64,000 bases of DNA, taken from NCBI RefSeq assembly GCF_002218085.1, contig NZ_BDUC01000003.1:1036565-1100564 (forward strand), given 5' to 3'. Origin of the DNA: Tolypothrix sp. NIES-4075. GTDB taxonomy: Bacteria; Cyanobacteriota; Cyanobacteriia; Cyanobacteriales; Nostocaceae. Below are positions 18,435 to 28,203 of the stretch, piece by piece; position 1 is the stretch's first letter; each line of letters begins with the position of its first letter. The position numbers and the translations under genes were made by a program. The notes under the pieces are model-generated. The model was given only the letters and a program-made list of their open reading frames with translations. It did not search any database and was not told the DNA's origin.

Positions 18435-18821
18435 ATGAATAGGCGAAGCCTTTTAAAACTCAGTTTCCTCACTACTGTCTCTTGGTTCTTTTTCGAGTCA
18501 TCAGTCAAAGCTTGTGTCAGTAATGGCGTTCTTGCTCAATTACATCAAAAGCTACTGAATTTGCCACACCTGAAGAATTTCCAAGTCATTGGAGAACGCT
18601 ACCTCAAGTTGTATCCAGAGGAGACTCAACTGAAGCATCTGATTGCTGGGTTTAGCGAACTAGTTGTCATCGCAGGAGACTCACAGCTAGAAAATGATTG
18701 GTATCGGTGGCTGCTCTTCAAAATTAAACAAGACTTCAAGCACCGACAAACGGTTCAAATTGATGGGTGGATTTTTTCTAAGACAGAAGCTCAGTTGTGT
18801 GCTCTAGCGACATACTTGTAG
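18435..18821 (+). CDS. small Tat-type secreted protein, possible oxidoreductase small subunit
   Basis: A 128-residue protein starting MNRRSLLKLSFLTTVSWFFF, a twin-arginine-style signal. The mature part ends QTVQIDGWIFSKTEAQLCAL, a pattern seen in small exported partners of GMC-type oxidoreductases (gluconate dehydrogenase subunit 3-like). Since a GMC oxidoreductase lies 5 kb downstream on the same strand (23664), a small-subunit role is a reasonable guess, based on limited similarity and context. A single Cys follows the signal at about residue 27. Confidence 0.5.
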   Translation: MNRRSLLKLSFLTTVSWFFFESSVKACVSNGVLAQLHQKLLNLPHLKNFQVIGERYLKLYPEETQLKHLIAGFSELVVIAGDSQLENDWYRWLLFKIKQDFKHRQTVQIDGWIFSKTEAQLCALATYL

Positions 18822-18947
18822 CCCTTGGCAGTACCTGTTATCTGCTAATTATAAATCGATTTTTAGAAAGTTAAATAGTTTCTGGCTTACGTTATTTGCA
18901 AGTTTTCTTATGCCAAACAAACTTGCAATCATCAAAGAAGAACATTT

Positions 18948-20420
18948 ATGCTATTTAATTCTTACGCTTTCATCTTTGTATTTTTACCGATAACACTTAT
19001 CCTCTTCTTTAGTTTAGCTAGTTTACGTCTAACGCGGGGGTCTCTTGCCGTCCTCACGCTCGCCTCCCTAGTATTTTATGCTTACTGGAGTTGGGTTTAT
19101 CTTCCCCTGCTGCTGATTTCCATTGTGTTTAACTATCTTATCGGCAAGCGCATAAGCAAAGCCGATCGCGGCAGTAAGCTTTCTCAAATCTTACTGTTAG
19201 TGGGGATAGGGGTTAACCTAGCCCTGCTAGGATACTACAAATATGCGGGCTTTTTTATCAGCTCAATCAACCACTTTAGCCACAGTAACTCGCCTATTCC
19301 TGACATTATCCTGCCGCTGGGCATTTCCTTTTACACCTTCACCCAAACCGCTTATTTAGTAGACACCTATCGCAGTGAAATACAAGATTCCAACTACGAC
19401 CTGTTAACCTATAGCCTGTTTGTCACTTTCTTTCCCCACCTAATCGCAGGTCCCATCTTGCATCACAAGGACATGATTCCGCAGTTTCAAAGGCTGCGGA
19501 ACTTTGTTTTTTATCATGAAAACCTGGTGCGGGGTTTAACTTTATTTGTTCTAGGGTTATCCAAGAAATTATTAATTGCCGATAACCTATCACCTTGGGT
19601 AGCGCCTATATTCGATCATTCTAGCCACACTACCTTCAGCGAAGCCTGGGTAGGGACTCTCTCTTATGCCTTTCAACTATATTTTGACTTTTCTGGCTAC
19701 TGTGATATGGCAATTGGCTTGGGTTGGATGCTGAATATCAACCTGCCAGCAAATTTTAACTCTCCCTACAAAGCAATTTCAATCAGTGACTTCTGGCTGC
19801 GTTGGCACATCACCCTATCCAACTTCCTGCGCGATTATCTCTATATCCCTTTGGGGGCTAATCGCTTGGGGGAAGTTCGCCAGTATCTTAATCTGATGAT
19901 TACCATGCTGCTGGCTGGACTGTGGCACGGTGCCAACTGGACGTTTGTGGTGTTTGGTGGTCTGCATGGGGTGTATCTGTGCGTTGACCAGTGGTGGCGC
20001 AAGCAGGAGATTTCCTTACCGAAGTGGTTGGCGTGGAGCGTGACTTTTGTAGCTTTGTTGTTCAGCTTGGTGTTTTTTCGATCGCACACCGTCGGGGATG
20101 CGATCGCACTTTTGCAAGTCATGATAGGGTTTAAAGGAATTGTGTTGCCGTTTAACCCACAGGGCTACTTTTCTGTGTTAACCCACTTTGGGGTGCAGTT
20201 GCAGGAGTGGAGTTTTTTCGCATACCTGCCACCTCCTGAGGAACAAAGCATTGGGAAACTGATCGGACTGTTGCTAGTGGTAACTTTGTTGCCCAATACG
20301 CTGCAAATTATGGAATGGGTTCAACCGACTTGGCGGTGGGCAACTGTGGTGGGTATTCTCAGCGGATTTTGTTTTCTGTCACTCAACCACGTAGCTGAAT
20401 TTCTTTACTTCCAGTTTTAA
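18948..20420 (+). CDS. MBOAT family membrane O-acyltransferase (DltB/AlgI-like)
   Basis: A 490-residue polytopic protein. The MBOAT signature WHGANWTFVVFGGLHG has H327 and H340 in the expected places, and DFWLRWHITLSNFLRDYLYI at about residue 283 is the conserved family block. MBOAT proteins of the DltB/AlgI class move activated acyl groups through the membrane to an extracellular acceptor. The next gene starts 12 bases after this stop and fuses acyl activation, carrier and SGNH-like domains, so the two probably act as a Dlt-like relay. An AlgI-type acetylation role is the alternative, but the fused acyl-AMP ligase argues for another acyl donor. Confidence 0.92.
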   Translation: MLFNSYAFIFVFLPITLILFFSLASLRLTRGSLAVLTLASLVFYAYWSWVYLPLLLISIVFNYLIGKRISKADRGSKLSQILLLVGIGVNLALLGYYKYAGFFISSINHFSHSNSPIPDIILPLGISFYTFTQTAYLVDTYRSEIQDSNYDLLTYSLFVTFFPHLIAGPILHHKDMIPQFQRLRNFVFYHENLVRGLTLFVLGLSKKLLIADNLSPWVAPIFDHSSHTTFSEAWVGTLSYAFQLYFDFSGYCDMAIGLGWMLNINLPANFNSPYKAISISDFWLRWHITLSNFLRDYLYIPLGANRLGEVRQYLNLMITMLLAGLWHGANWTFVVFGGLHGVYLCVDQWWRKQEISLPKWLAWSVTFVALLFSLVFFRSHTVGDAIALLQVMIGFKGIVLPFNPQGYFSVLTHFGVQLQEWSFFAYLPPPEEQSIGKLIGLLLVVTLLPNTLQIMEWVQPTWRWATVVGILSGFCFLSLNHVAEFLYFQF

Positions 20421-20432
20421 AGCAGCAAATCA

Positions 20433-23400
20433 ATGTTAGCAAAACCCGTACTCAAATTCTCGACATTAGTAGAGCTACTGCACAAAAGAGCCTTTGACCA
20501 GTCTGACCGCACAGCTTATACATTTCTAGAAGATGGAAACAGAGAAGCAGGACACCTAACATATCATCAGCTGGAGCGACGCGCCCAATCGATAGCCGCT
20601 CAGTTGCAGTCCCTTACCGCCACAGGCTCTCGAGCCTTGCTGCTTTACCCGCAGGGGTTGGAATTCATTGCTGCCTTTTGCGGTTGCCTGTATGCAGGAG
20701 TCATCGCCATCCCCGCGCCGCCACCCGATCCCACGCGACTGAAGCGAACCTTACCCAGACTTGAGGCGATCGCCCTCAATGCTGGAGCCACCCTGGTGCT
20801 GACCACTTCCCACCTCATGATTCAGCTTGAGGAAAACTCCTCACAGATAAAAGAATTCCCAACCGACCACTGGCTTTGCACCGACAAGATTACAGAAGAA
20901 TTAGCCCAAGAATGGCAACAACCAGAAATCAGCAGCGACACCCTAGCCTACCTCCAGTACACCTCCGGCTCCACCTCGACCCCCAAGGGAGTGATGGTCA
21001 GCCACGGCAACCTGATGCACCATGCAACTTCCCTCCAAAAAGCGTGCGAATACACATCGGACAGCATTACCGTGACCTGGATGCCGTACTTCCACGATTA
21101 TGGATTGGTTCAAGGCATGATCTTACCGCTTTACACAGGTACTCCCTGCTACCTGATGTCGCCCTTTTCCTTTATCAGGCGTCCGTTCCACTGGCTATTA
21201 GCAATTTCCCGTTATCGAGCTACCCACAGCCAAGCACCGAATTTTGCTTACGACCAGTGTATTCGTCGGATTACGCCAGAGCAACGCGCTCAACTGAATT
21301 TGAGTAGTTGGCAAGCTGCGGGCATTGGTGCTGAACCCATTAAGCCTCCAGTAATGCAAGAGTTTATTGAAACCTTTGCACCCTGCGGTTTCCGTGCCGA
21401 AGCCTTTGCACCGGCTTACGGACTTGCGGAAGCGACTCTGGTGGTTTCCAGCAGTTCGATGGGTTCACCTCCCGTGTTTTGCACCCTTGATGCTGCATCC
21501 CTAGAAAGGAATCGGGTGATTGAAGCAACCGAACATCAGAAAATGGTACGGACGATACCAGGATGCGGTCCCTTAATAGGCGATACGAAAGTAGTCATTG
21601 CCAATCCTGACAATTTGACTGAGTGTGAGCCGGATGAAGTGGGCGAGATTTGGGTAGCAAACCCCAGTGTAGCACTAGGTTACTGGCAGCACCACGAGGA
21701 AACTGAGAAAACCTTTCGAGCACAACTGCGAGACACACAAGAAGGACTCTTTTTGCGTACTGGCGACCTGGGATTCATCAAAGACGGTGAGTTGTTCGTC
21801 ACGGGGCGAATTAAAGATTTAATCATTATCTTGGGAAGGAATTATTATCCCCAGGATATTGAATTCACTGTAGAACGAAGCCACAATGCAGTGCGTTCCA
21901 ACGGTGGGGCGGCATTTTCCGTCGAGGTGAATGGCGAAGAGCGACTGGTAATTGTTCAAGAGATCGAACGCGGTCAATTGCGGAATCTGGATACGGATGA
22001 AGTGATGGAGTCAATCCGTCAGGCAGTGGCACAAGAACATGAACTGCCAGTTTATGCTGTAGCGCTAATTAAAGGTGGAAGCATTCCCAAAACTTCTAGC
22101 GGTAAAATCCAGCGCCGCGCTTGTCAGAGTGCGTTTCTTAGCGGTACTCTCGATGTCGTAGCTGAGTGGATGTCCAATCTGAACGGCGTTTGTGCAGAAG
22201 GCGGGGCTACTGGTGAAACGGTCGAGTTGTTGCCAAAAAGCACCCCCATACAAAAAAAAATCGCCGCGATTTGGGCAAATTGCCTGGTTTTGCCACAAGT
22301 TGGACTTTATGACAACTTCTTTATCTTAGGGGGACATTCTCTCCATGCGGTGCAAATTATCTCTGAAGTGGGTGAAGCTTTCTCCATAGATTTGCCGCCA
22401 AGCCAACTGTTGGAATCCCCTACCGTAGCCAGTCTATCAGCAAAGGTAGAGGCAGCTCTCACACGCAAACGGCAACAGACTCAACACAAGAAAAAAGGCT
22501 TGAGAACTTACCAGCAATTTTATTGGGTTGTGGTGAGTGTTGTCTTGTTGCTTGTCTTGTCGATCGCCTCGTTCAACTGGGTAGTTGACCCCTATGGAGT
22601 GTTGAATAGCCCAATTGTTCAAGGATTTAATCAGTTAAAGCCAGAACAGATACACCATGAAAGACTCTTTAAAGCGATCGAGATTATCCACCTCAAGCCC
22701 CAAATAATTTTTTTTGGAACATCCAGAACTAAGCGGGGCTTAGATCCGAGGCATCCAATTTTTCATGACCAAAATACCTATAATCTCGCAATGGCTGGAG
22801 CAACCATGTATGAAATCAGGCGTTATTTTGACCACGTACTGGCTAATCAACCTAATCTTAAGCAAGTAGTTCTCGGACTTGATTATACTTCATTTGCTAT
22901 GAATCAAAAATTTCAAGATGATTTTGATGAGGGAAGATTAGAGCAAAAAACGATTACCCTGAAAGACTTAATCAGTGTTCTGTTTTCCACAGATGCTTTT
23001 GAAGACAGTCTCAAGACCCTAGCTAAAAACTTGAGCCACTCCAAATCACAGAAGTATAGCTTTTTCAAAGGCTTAGAAATTATTGACGATAAAAAAGAGC
23101 TTCCCGGTTCTTTTCAAAATTTTATTCAGGGGGGAGTTTACCCTTTAAGAAAAAAGGATAAATATCTGCTATCAGAAGAACAATTAAAGGAATTGAAAAG
23201 TTTAATTGAAATCTGCCACTCAAGAAATATAGACCTAAAACTATTTATTTCGCCGATTCATGCAACACTGTTAGAAGTTTATCGCGTAAGAGATGAGTGG
23301 TCAGAAATTGAACGCTGGCTGCGATCAATTGTTAAACTGACTGATGTTTGGGATTTCTCTAGCTACAACAGCATCACCACAGAAGAAATCAAAAACCAGA

Positions 23401-23621
23401 TGCAATATTACTTAGATTATTCCCATTATCGAAAAGAAGTGGGTAATTTAATACTGAACCGTATATTCAATTTTCAACAAGAAACGGTGCCAAGAGATTT
23501 CGGAGTTATCATCACTCCTGATAATATTGAGTCTCATTTGGCTCAAATCAATACTGACCATGCAGCGTGGGCAAAAAACCATCCCCAACTAGTAAAGTTA
23601 GCGCAGGATTTAGAAAAATAG
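20433..23621 (+). CDS. fatty-acyl-AMP ligase + carrier protein + membrane anchor + SGNH-like domain fusion
   Basis: A 1062-residue multidomain protein. Residues ~1-580 are an adenylate-forming enzyme of the fatty-acyl-AMP ligase type (YLQYTSGSTSTPKGVM from Y173, GLFLRTGDLGF, KDLIIILGRNYYPQDIE). Residues ~600-680 are a carrier protein with the phosphopantetheine site LGGHSLHA (S636). One membrane helix (~697-718) leads into an external SGNH-like domain with IIFFGTSRTKRG (S764) and DYSHYRKE (D995, H998), the DxxH pairing of that family. This is the order DltA-DltC-DltD in one chain, directly after a DltB-like MBOAT. Proposed role: activate a carboxylic acid, load it on the carrier and pass it across the membrane to a glycan or lipid. 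The acid and acceptor are unknown. Confidence 0.85.
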   Translation: MLAKPVLKFSTLVELLHKRAFDQSDRTAYTFLEDGNREAGHLTYHQLERRAQSIAAQLQSLTATGSRALLLYPQGLEFIAAFCGCLYAGVIAIPAPPPDPTRLKRTLPRLEAIALNAGATLVLTTSHLMIQLEENSSQIKEFPTDHWLCTDKITEELAQEWQQPEISSDTLAYLQYTSGSTSTPKGVMVSHGNLMHHATSLQKACEYTSDSITVTWMPYFHDYGLVQGMILPLYTGTPCYLMSPFSFIRRPFHWLLAISRYRATHSQAPNFAYDQCIRRITPEQRAQLNLSSWQAAGIGAEPIKPPVMQEFIETFAPCGFRAEAFAPAYGLAEATLVVSSSSMGSPPVFCTLDAASLERNRVIEATEHQKMVRTIPGCGPLIGDTKVVIANPDNLTECEPDEVGEIWVANPSVALGYWQHHEETEKTFRAQLRDTQEGLFLRTGDLGFIKDGELFVTGRIKDLIIILGRNYYPQDIEFTVERSHNAVRSNGGAAFSVEVNGEERLVIVQEIERGQLRNLDTDEVMESIRQAVAQEHELPVYAVALIKGGSIPKTSSGKIQRRACQSAFLSGTLDVVAEWMSNLNGVCAEGGATGETVELLPKSTPIQKKIAAIWANCLVLPQVGLYDNFFILGGHSLHAVQIISEVGEAFSIDLPPSQLLESPTVASLSAKVEAALTRKRQQTQHKKKGLRTYQQFYWVVVSVVLLLVLSIASFNWVVDPYGVLNSPIVQGFNQLKPEQIHHERLFKAIEIIHLKPQIIFFGTSRTKRGLDPRHPIFHDQNTYNLAMAGATMYEIRRYFDHVLANQPNLKQVVLGLDYTSFAMNQKFQDDFDEGRLEQKTITLKDLISVLFSTDAFEDSLKTLAKNLSHSKSQKYSFFKGLEIIDDKKELPGSFQNFIQGGVYPLRKKDKYLLSEEQLKELKSLIEICHSRNIDLKLFISPIHATLLEVYRVRDEWSEIERWLRSIVKLTDVWDFSSYNSITTEEIKNQMQYYLDYSHYRKEVGNLILNRIFNFQQETVPRDFGVIITPDNIESHLAQINTDHAAWAKNHPQLVKLAQDLEK

Positions 23622-23663
23622 AACATAAAAACCCCATCTTTTAAACGTAACGTAATAATTATT

Positions 23664-25280
23664 ATGCATATTGATGCAAGAACATTAGAAAATAACACTC
23701 TAATAGAAGGCGATTTATGTATTATTGGTGCTGGTGCGGCAGGAATTAGTATTGCACGCGAGTTCATAGGTACTCCTTACAAGGTGATTCTTTTAGAGAG
23801 TGGTGGGTTTGACTATGATGAGGAAACCCAGTCTCTTTATGAGGGTAAAAACATTGGCTTGCCCTATTTTTCCTTAGATCAAGCTCGGTTACGCTTTTTT
23901 GGTGGAGCGACAAACCACTGGCAAGGGATGTGTGCCCCGCTTGACCCGATTGACTTTGAGAAACGTGACTGGATACCATACAGCGGCTGGCCAATCAGTT
24001 GGTCAGATTTAGATCCCTACTATTCTCGCGCCCAGAAGGTGTGTGAATTGGGACCCTATCGGTATGACATGGAATTCTGGGAACAGCAGGAGCGAGACTT
24101 AAATAAGCTGCCGTTAGATCCAGCAACAATTTCTTACAAAATTTTTCAATACAGTCCGCCAACGCGCTTTGGTCAAGTGTATCGAGAGTCGTTGCTCGCA
24201 GCAAATAATATAGTGCTGTGGACTTATGCTAATGTCACAGCAATTGAGACAACTACTAACGCAGCAAGGGTAACGGGATTACGCATTAAGTGTCTCAACG
24301 GCAAAGAACATCAAGTTCTTTCCCGGTACTACGTGCTTGCTTGTGGGGCGATAGAGAATGCGCGGTTACTGTTAGCTTCAAATCAGATTGAACACCAGGG
24401 ATTAGGAAATCGGTACGATTTAGTGGGGCGTTTTTTTATGGAACACATCCACGTAGGTTCTGCCCGTTTGCTGGTGTCAGCCTCCTTTCCTTTACAATAT
24501 GTGGCTGATATAGGGTTCCAAGAAAAGGTACACTTAAGAGTGAGCGAGCAGTTGCAACGAAAACGTAAACTGTTGAATTGCGCCTTTGATTTGTACGCAA
24601 CAGACATTTTCCAAGCTGACTACTTCGACTATTCACAACATGAGGTATCGAAGGAAGAGATAAAGCTTTATTTGTCAGCGCTACAAACCCTCAAGGATAA
24701 TTTTTGGGTGGATAAACGCGATCAGCGCTTCTCCCAAGGGGAGACGCCAGGGGCGAACGTTGCTGCGCTTCGCGATCGCTTGCAGTCTCTAGACGATCCG
24801 ATTGGGGTAGGGACTCGCGAGTTGATTGTTTTTGCAGCACTAGAGCAGGTTCCTAACCCGGCTTCACGAGTCACTCTAGATCGAGAGAAAGATAAGCTAG
24901 GTATTCACAAGAGCCTTTTAGATTGGCGTTTCACAGACCTAGAACGACGGACTATAGAAGAAGCGACTCATTTGATGGGTTATGAAATCGGGCGATCGCA
25001 ATTAGGGCGTCTGCAAATATTTGACTGGCTAACTCAAGAAACTCATGCTTGGCCTCAATTTCCTGAAGTTTTGAGAGGGGGATACCATCACATGGGCACC
25101 ACGCGCATGAGCGATAATCCTCATACTGGCGTTGTCAACTCTAACTGTCAGGTTTATGGAGTTAGCAACCTATATATTGCAGGCTCATCTGTGTATCCTA
25201 CTGCTGGTACAGCCAACCCAACTCTAACGCTAGTAGCACTGGCGCTCAGGCTAGCAGACCATCTGAAGGTGTTGCTTTAG
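23664..25280 (+). CDS. GMC family FAD-dependent oxidoreductase
   Basis: A 538-residue flavoprotein. The FAD-binding loop is CIIGAGAAGISIA (GAGAAG, residues 22-27). GGATNHWQGM follows at about residue 78. The C-terminal active-site block has YHHMGTTRMS (H475, H476) and GTANPTLT (N518), the His/Asn pair of GMC enzymes. These oxidise alcohols (sugars, sterols, polyols). It follows the acyl-AMP ligase fusion by 42 bases, probably in one operon, and a possible small exported partner starts the operon. Its 3' end overlaps the convergent sulfotransferase gene by 35 bases. Confidence 0.9.
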   Translation: MHIDARTLENNTLIEGDLCIIGAGAAGISIAREFIGTPYKVILLESGGFDYDEETQSLYEGKNIGLPYFSLDQARLRFFGGATNHWQGMCAPLDPIDFEKRDWIPYSGWPISWSDLDPYYSRAQKVCELGPYRYDMEFWEQQERDLNKLPLDPATISYKIFQYSPPTRFGQVYRESLLAANNIVLWTYANVTAIETTTNAARVTGLRIKCLNGKEHQVLSRYYVLACGAIENARLLLASNQIEHQGLGNRYDLVGRFFMEHIHVGSARLLVSASFPLQYVADIGFQEKVHLRVSEQLQRKRKLLNCAFDLYATDIFQADYFDYSQHEVSKEEIKLYLSALQTLKDNFWVDKRDQRFSQGETPGANVAALRDRLQSLDDPIGVGTRELIVFAALEQVPNPASRVTLDREKDKLGIHKSLLDWRFTDLERRTIEEATHLMGYEIGRSQLGRLQIFDWLTQETHAWPQFPEVLRGGYHHMGTTRMSDNPHTGVVNSNCQVYGVSNLYIAGSSVYPTAGTANPTLTLVALALRLADHLKVLL

Positions 25281-26409
25281 TAGCAAACTTTTCTGGTACA
25301 TCATATTGCCATTTTTCAATTGTAAATCTCCATTCTTCAGTAATCTTTTTTATCGTTTCTTCATCTAAAGTGTACTTATTTGTTTCATAGTTAGCTTGAG
25401 ATTCAATATATTTTTTGAATTCAGCTTCTGCTTGTTCAAAGCTAGGAAGGTTGAATTGAGCATATACCTGTTTCATGTATTTGATTTCGTTGCCAATAAA
25501 ATCCTCATATTTAATCTCAATCAAGTTTTCTGGCGGGATAGAATTTTTATCAACTAAAAACTTTTCCATCATTTCTTTATAGATAAAAATTATATTTTCC
25601 TCTAGTTCCGCTTCATTTATAGTTTGAAGTCCAAGAACCCGGACAAGTTTTTTATACAGTGTGTTTGTGGAAGCATAAATACTGTATGGATTTCGGTAAA
25701 GGTGAATGAATTTTGCGTCTGGGAACATTTCCAATAAAATTTTTATCCTGGCTGTATTGATGGGATTTTTGAGAATAAGTTGTTTTCCCTTAGCACTCAA
25801 TGTGATTCGCTTTAAAATTTTTATATATGCTCTTTTCCATTCATTTTTTATCCGTTGATCAACACCTTCAAATAATACGAATTTTTGAAAAATTTTCCTC
25901 ATATTCTTAGGAAAATAAAACCACGTATAAAAAGAGTAAGGACAAGCGTTTGCTAGAGGGAATTCTTCCTCCGCAGGGGAATTAGCATACATCATTACCT
26001 GATCGGATATTCTTTTTCTGGGATAGTTTGAGTCTGCCCAACGTTTAGCTAATTCTGGGCTACTCAGAAAGATTTCCGATCCCCTCATTGCTTGCCAATT
26101 TTCTAGATATCCTAGATTGGGATCTCGACTCATTAAATATTGGAAATAAGTTGTTCCACTGCGGGGATGCCCAATAATGAATATAGGTGGTAACTCCAGC
26201 TCGATGTCTGCAATCTTTTGAGAAAACTTGACGTTATCAAAAATCTTTAAAGGAATGGTCATAAAACTTGCAGTTGCTGCTGATAACGCTTGGGGTAAAT
26301 ATTCTCTATCTACACCCCCATTCCAGAGAAACAATTTCATCAAACTAATAAACGAGCTACCTGCTAGGGGGTGTTGTTCAACGGCAGTAATATTTTGTTT
26401 AGGTTTCAT
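25246..26409 (-). CDS. PAPS-dependent sulfotransferase
   Basis: A 387-residue protein. The 5'-phosphosulfate loop is GHPRSGTTYF (residues 80-89) and the 3'-phosphate-binding region is FIHLYRNPYSIYAS (about 237-250), both diagnostic of sulfotransferases using 3'-phosphoadenosine 5'-phosphosulfate. It transfers sulfate to a hydroxyl or amine. APS kinase at 34159, in the same strand group, would supply the donor. The start is the ATG at 26409. The acceptor is unknown; neighbouring glycosyl- and acyltransferases suggest a glycan or lipid. Confidence 0.88.
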   Translation of the reverse strand: MKPKQNITAVEQHPLAGSSFISLMKLFLWNGGVDREYLPQALSAATASFMTIPLKIFDNVKFSQKIADIELELPPIFIIGHPRSGTTYFQYLMSRDPNLGYLENWQAMRGSEIFLSSPELAKRWADSNYPRKRISDQVMMYANSPAEEEFPLANACPYSFYTWFYFPKNMRKIFQKFVLFEGVDQRIKNEWKRAYIKILKRITLSAKGKQLILKNPINTARIKILLEMFPDAKFIHLYRNPYSIYASTNTLYKKLVRVLGLQTINEAELEENIIFIYKEMMEKFLVDKNSIPPENLIEIKYEDFIGNEIKYMKQVYAQFNLPSFEQAEAEFKKYIESQANYETNKYTLDEETIKKITEEWRFTIEKWQYDVPEKFATKATPSDGLLA

Positions 26410-26506
26410 GCCTATTGCTCTTCTTCGCTCACGAATAGTGGGTCTAATTCTTGATAATTATAAGTTTTTTCGCTTAACTTACTTATCCAAGTTAAAAAAA
26501 AAATTT

Positions 26507-28147
26507 CTATTTTTTCTGAATTTTTTCGACTTTCCACAGTTCTGTTACTGGCTCGTCAATCAACCTGAATGAATAGGTTTTATCCTCTTTAAATCGACCA
26601 ATCAAGTTTTTGCCAATAGTACTATCATTCAAAAAGATATTGCTGGCTTCTTGGGGGAGGAGTGGCAGATGGTCACGTTGTACAGTTAGTAAATTGATTT
26701 TTGAATTTAAAAGATGACTTAAAGTTAGCATGTTTCCGATATTATAAAAATCGTTGCTACTTAATAATAAAGTATTCTCGAATTTATTGATATATTTAGC
26801 CGTTGTTACCAAAGGTTGACTACCTTCTTGTAGCCACCAAGTATCAGCTTTAAAAAAACTCACATCTGAGACTAGTCCAGCCAACAGAAATCCAACCATT
26901 AAACATTGCCCAACTTTTTGCTTCCAGTGCTTCTCAGAGAAGATATAGACACCTAAAACATAAGCCAAAGCAATTTGGATGCTGAGGTATAAAGGCATTT
27001 GATATCGAACATTAGTAGAGCGAATTCCCCCCGCAATCAGGTCGGGTAGCAGCAAGCAGAGAGATGGAACCGCTCCTAACAAAATCAGAAACAAACTAGC
27101 TCTATTTAATCTTTCTTTAGATGAAAAATACACTAATATTATTAAAACTAGAGAAAATATTCCCGCCATAACGCTGTAATATGTATGACTTGTTTCCCAA
27201 AATAATTCATTCCTCCAAGGCTTATACGCACTAAAGTTAATATCAAAAAATATTCGAGTGATGTGAGTCATAAAAATAGCAATTAAATTGAAAGGATTAT
27301 CTAATTTATAGAATGAAAAATGGGACGTTAGCTGTTGGGCTGTGCTGATATGAGTAATGAGGACAAATATCCAAGGAAGAAAAAGAAATAACCCAACTGT
27401 AGTTCCCAAGATATAATTGGCAAGGGTTTTGTTAAAGCGAAAGCGTTGTTGAGAAGCCACATAAATGCCATGAGCCATTGCTACTAAAGCAGTGAATAAA
27501 TGGGTATACAATCCCACAGCTAGGGTCAGGGCATATATTGCCCAGTTCAAGAAAGTTTCCCGTCGGATACTTCGCAACAAGGCAGCACTGCATACTAGAA
27601 TTGTTACCATCCACAAACCGTACTGGCGTGCCTCTTGAGCGAAGAAAATCTCTAAGGGAGAAACAGCCATTAGAGCGATCGCCACCCATCCCACAATTGG
27701 GGACTCGAACAACTCTAGACACAGCCAATACACGCTCTGGAATATCAACAGACCGATCGCCGCTGATAAACTCCTCAGTCTGGCTGGTGAATCTCCAAAT
27801 ACTTGCGCCCACAATCTCACCATCGCATAATACAAAGGGGGATGCTGCGGGTCTGAGGTGATTAAATAGCGAACCGTGTCATCAATGCCTCGGTCTGGAT
27901 TAAGGTGTTGATATTTATCCAAGGCAGCAACAGGAATTATGCGCTCATTAAAGACTTCCTGTCGAACCTCGGATACGGTATGACCTGAAATTGCCAAGGA
28001 TGTAAAAGCTTCATCGTACCATATAGCTTTTTGTCCTAGATGTGCAAAGCGAAAGAAAATGCCTAACCCGATTAGGAAAATTACCAATATTTTTAACCAA
28101 ATCGGGGGAATTTGCTTAACTATTGTGGACGGTTTTTCTGGGTTCAT
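26507..28147 (-). CDS. GT39/ArnT-like polyprenyl-phosphate-sugar membrane glycosyltransferase
   Basis: A 546-residue membrane protein with about 11-12 hydrophobic helices. The first external loop has IWYDEAFTS (D45, E46), the catalytic Asp position of the GT-C fold of PMT/ArnT type. SDPQHPPLYYA and SPLEIFFAQEARQYG are further conserved loop motifs. Such enzymes move a sugar from a polyprenyl phosphate to an extracellular acceptor (protein, lipid or glycan). Its place beside a sulfotransferase and an MBOAT fits decoration of a surface product. 57 bases separate it from the upstream fusion gene on the same strand. Confidence 0.87.
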   Translation of the reverse strand: MNPEKPSTIVKQIPPIWLKILVIFLIGLGIFFRFAHLGQKAIWYDEAFTSLAISGHTVSEVRQEVFNERIIPVAALDKYQHLNPDRGIDDTVRYLITSDPQHPPLYYAMVRLWAQVFGDSPARLRSLSAAIGLLIFQSVYWLCLELFESPIVGWVAIALMAVSPLEIFFAQEARQYGLWMVTILVCSAALLRSIRRETFLNWAIYALTLAVGLYTHLFTALVAMAHGIYVASQQRFRFNKTLANYILGTTVGLFLFLPWIFVLITHISTAQQLTSHFSFYKLDNPFNLIAIFMTHITRIFFDINFSAYKPWRNELFWETSHTYYSVMAGIFSLVLIILVYFSSKERLNRASLFLILLGAVPSLCLLLPDLIAGGIRSTNVRYQMPLYLSIQIALAYVLGVYIFSEKHWKQKVGQCLMVGFLLAGLVSDVSFFKADTWWLQEGSQPLVTTAKYINKFENTLLLSSNDFYNIGNMLTLSHLLNSKINLLTVQRDHLPLLPQEASNIFLNDSTIGKNLIGRFKEDKTYSFRLIDEPVTELWKVEKIQKK

Positions 28148-28203
28148 TGCTAGGTTTCCATCAATAAAATTATCAGGGGGGTTACCTAGGGCGAATAGTA
28201 AGT

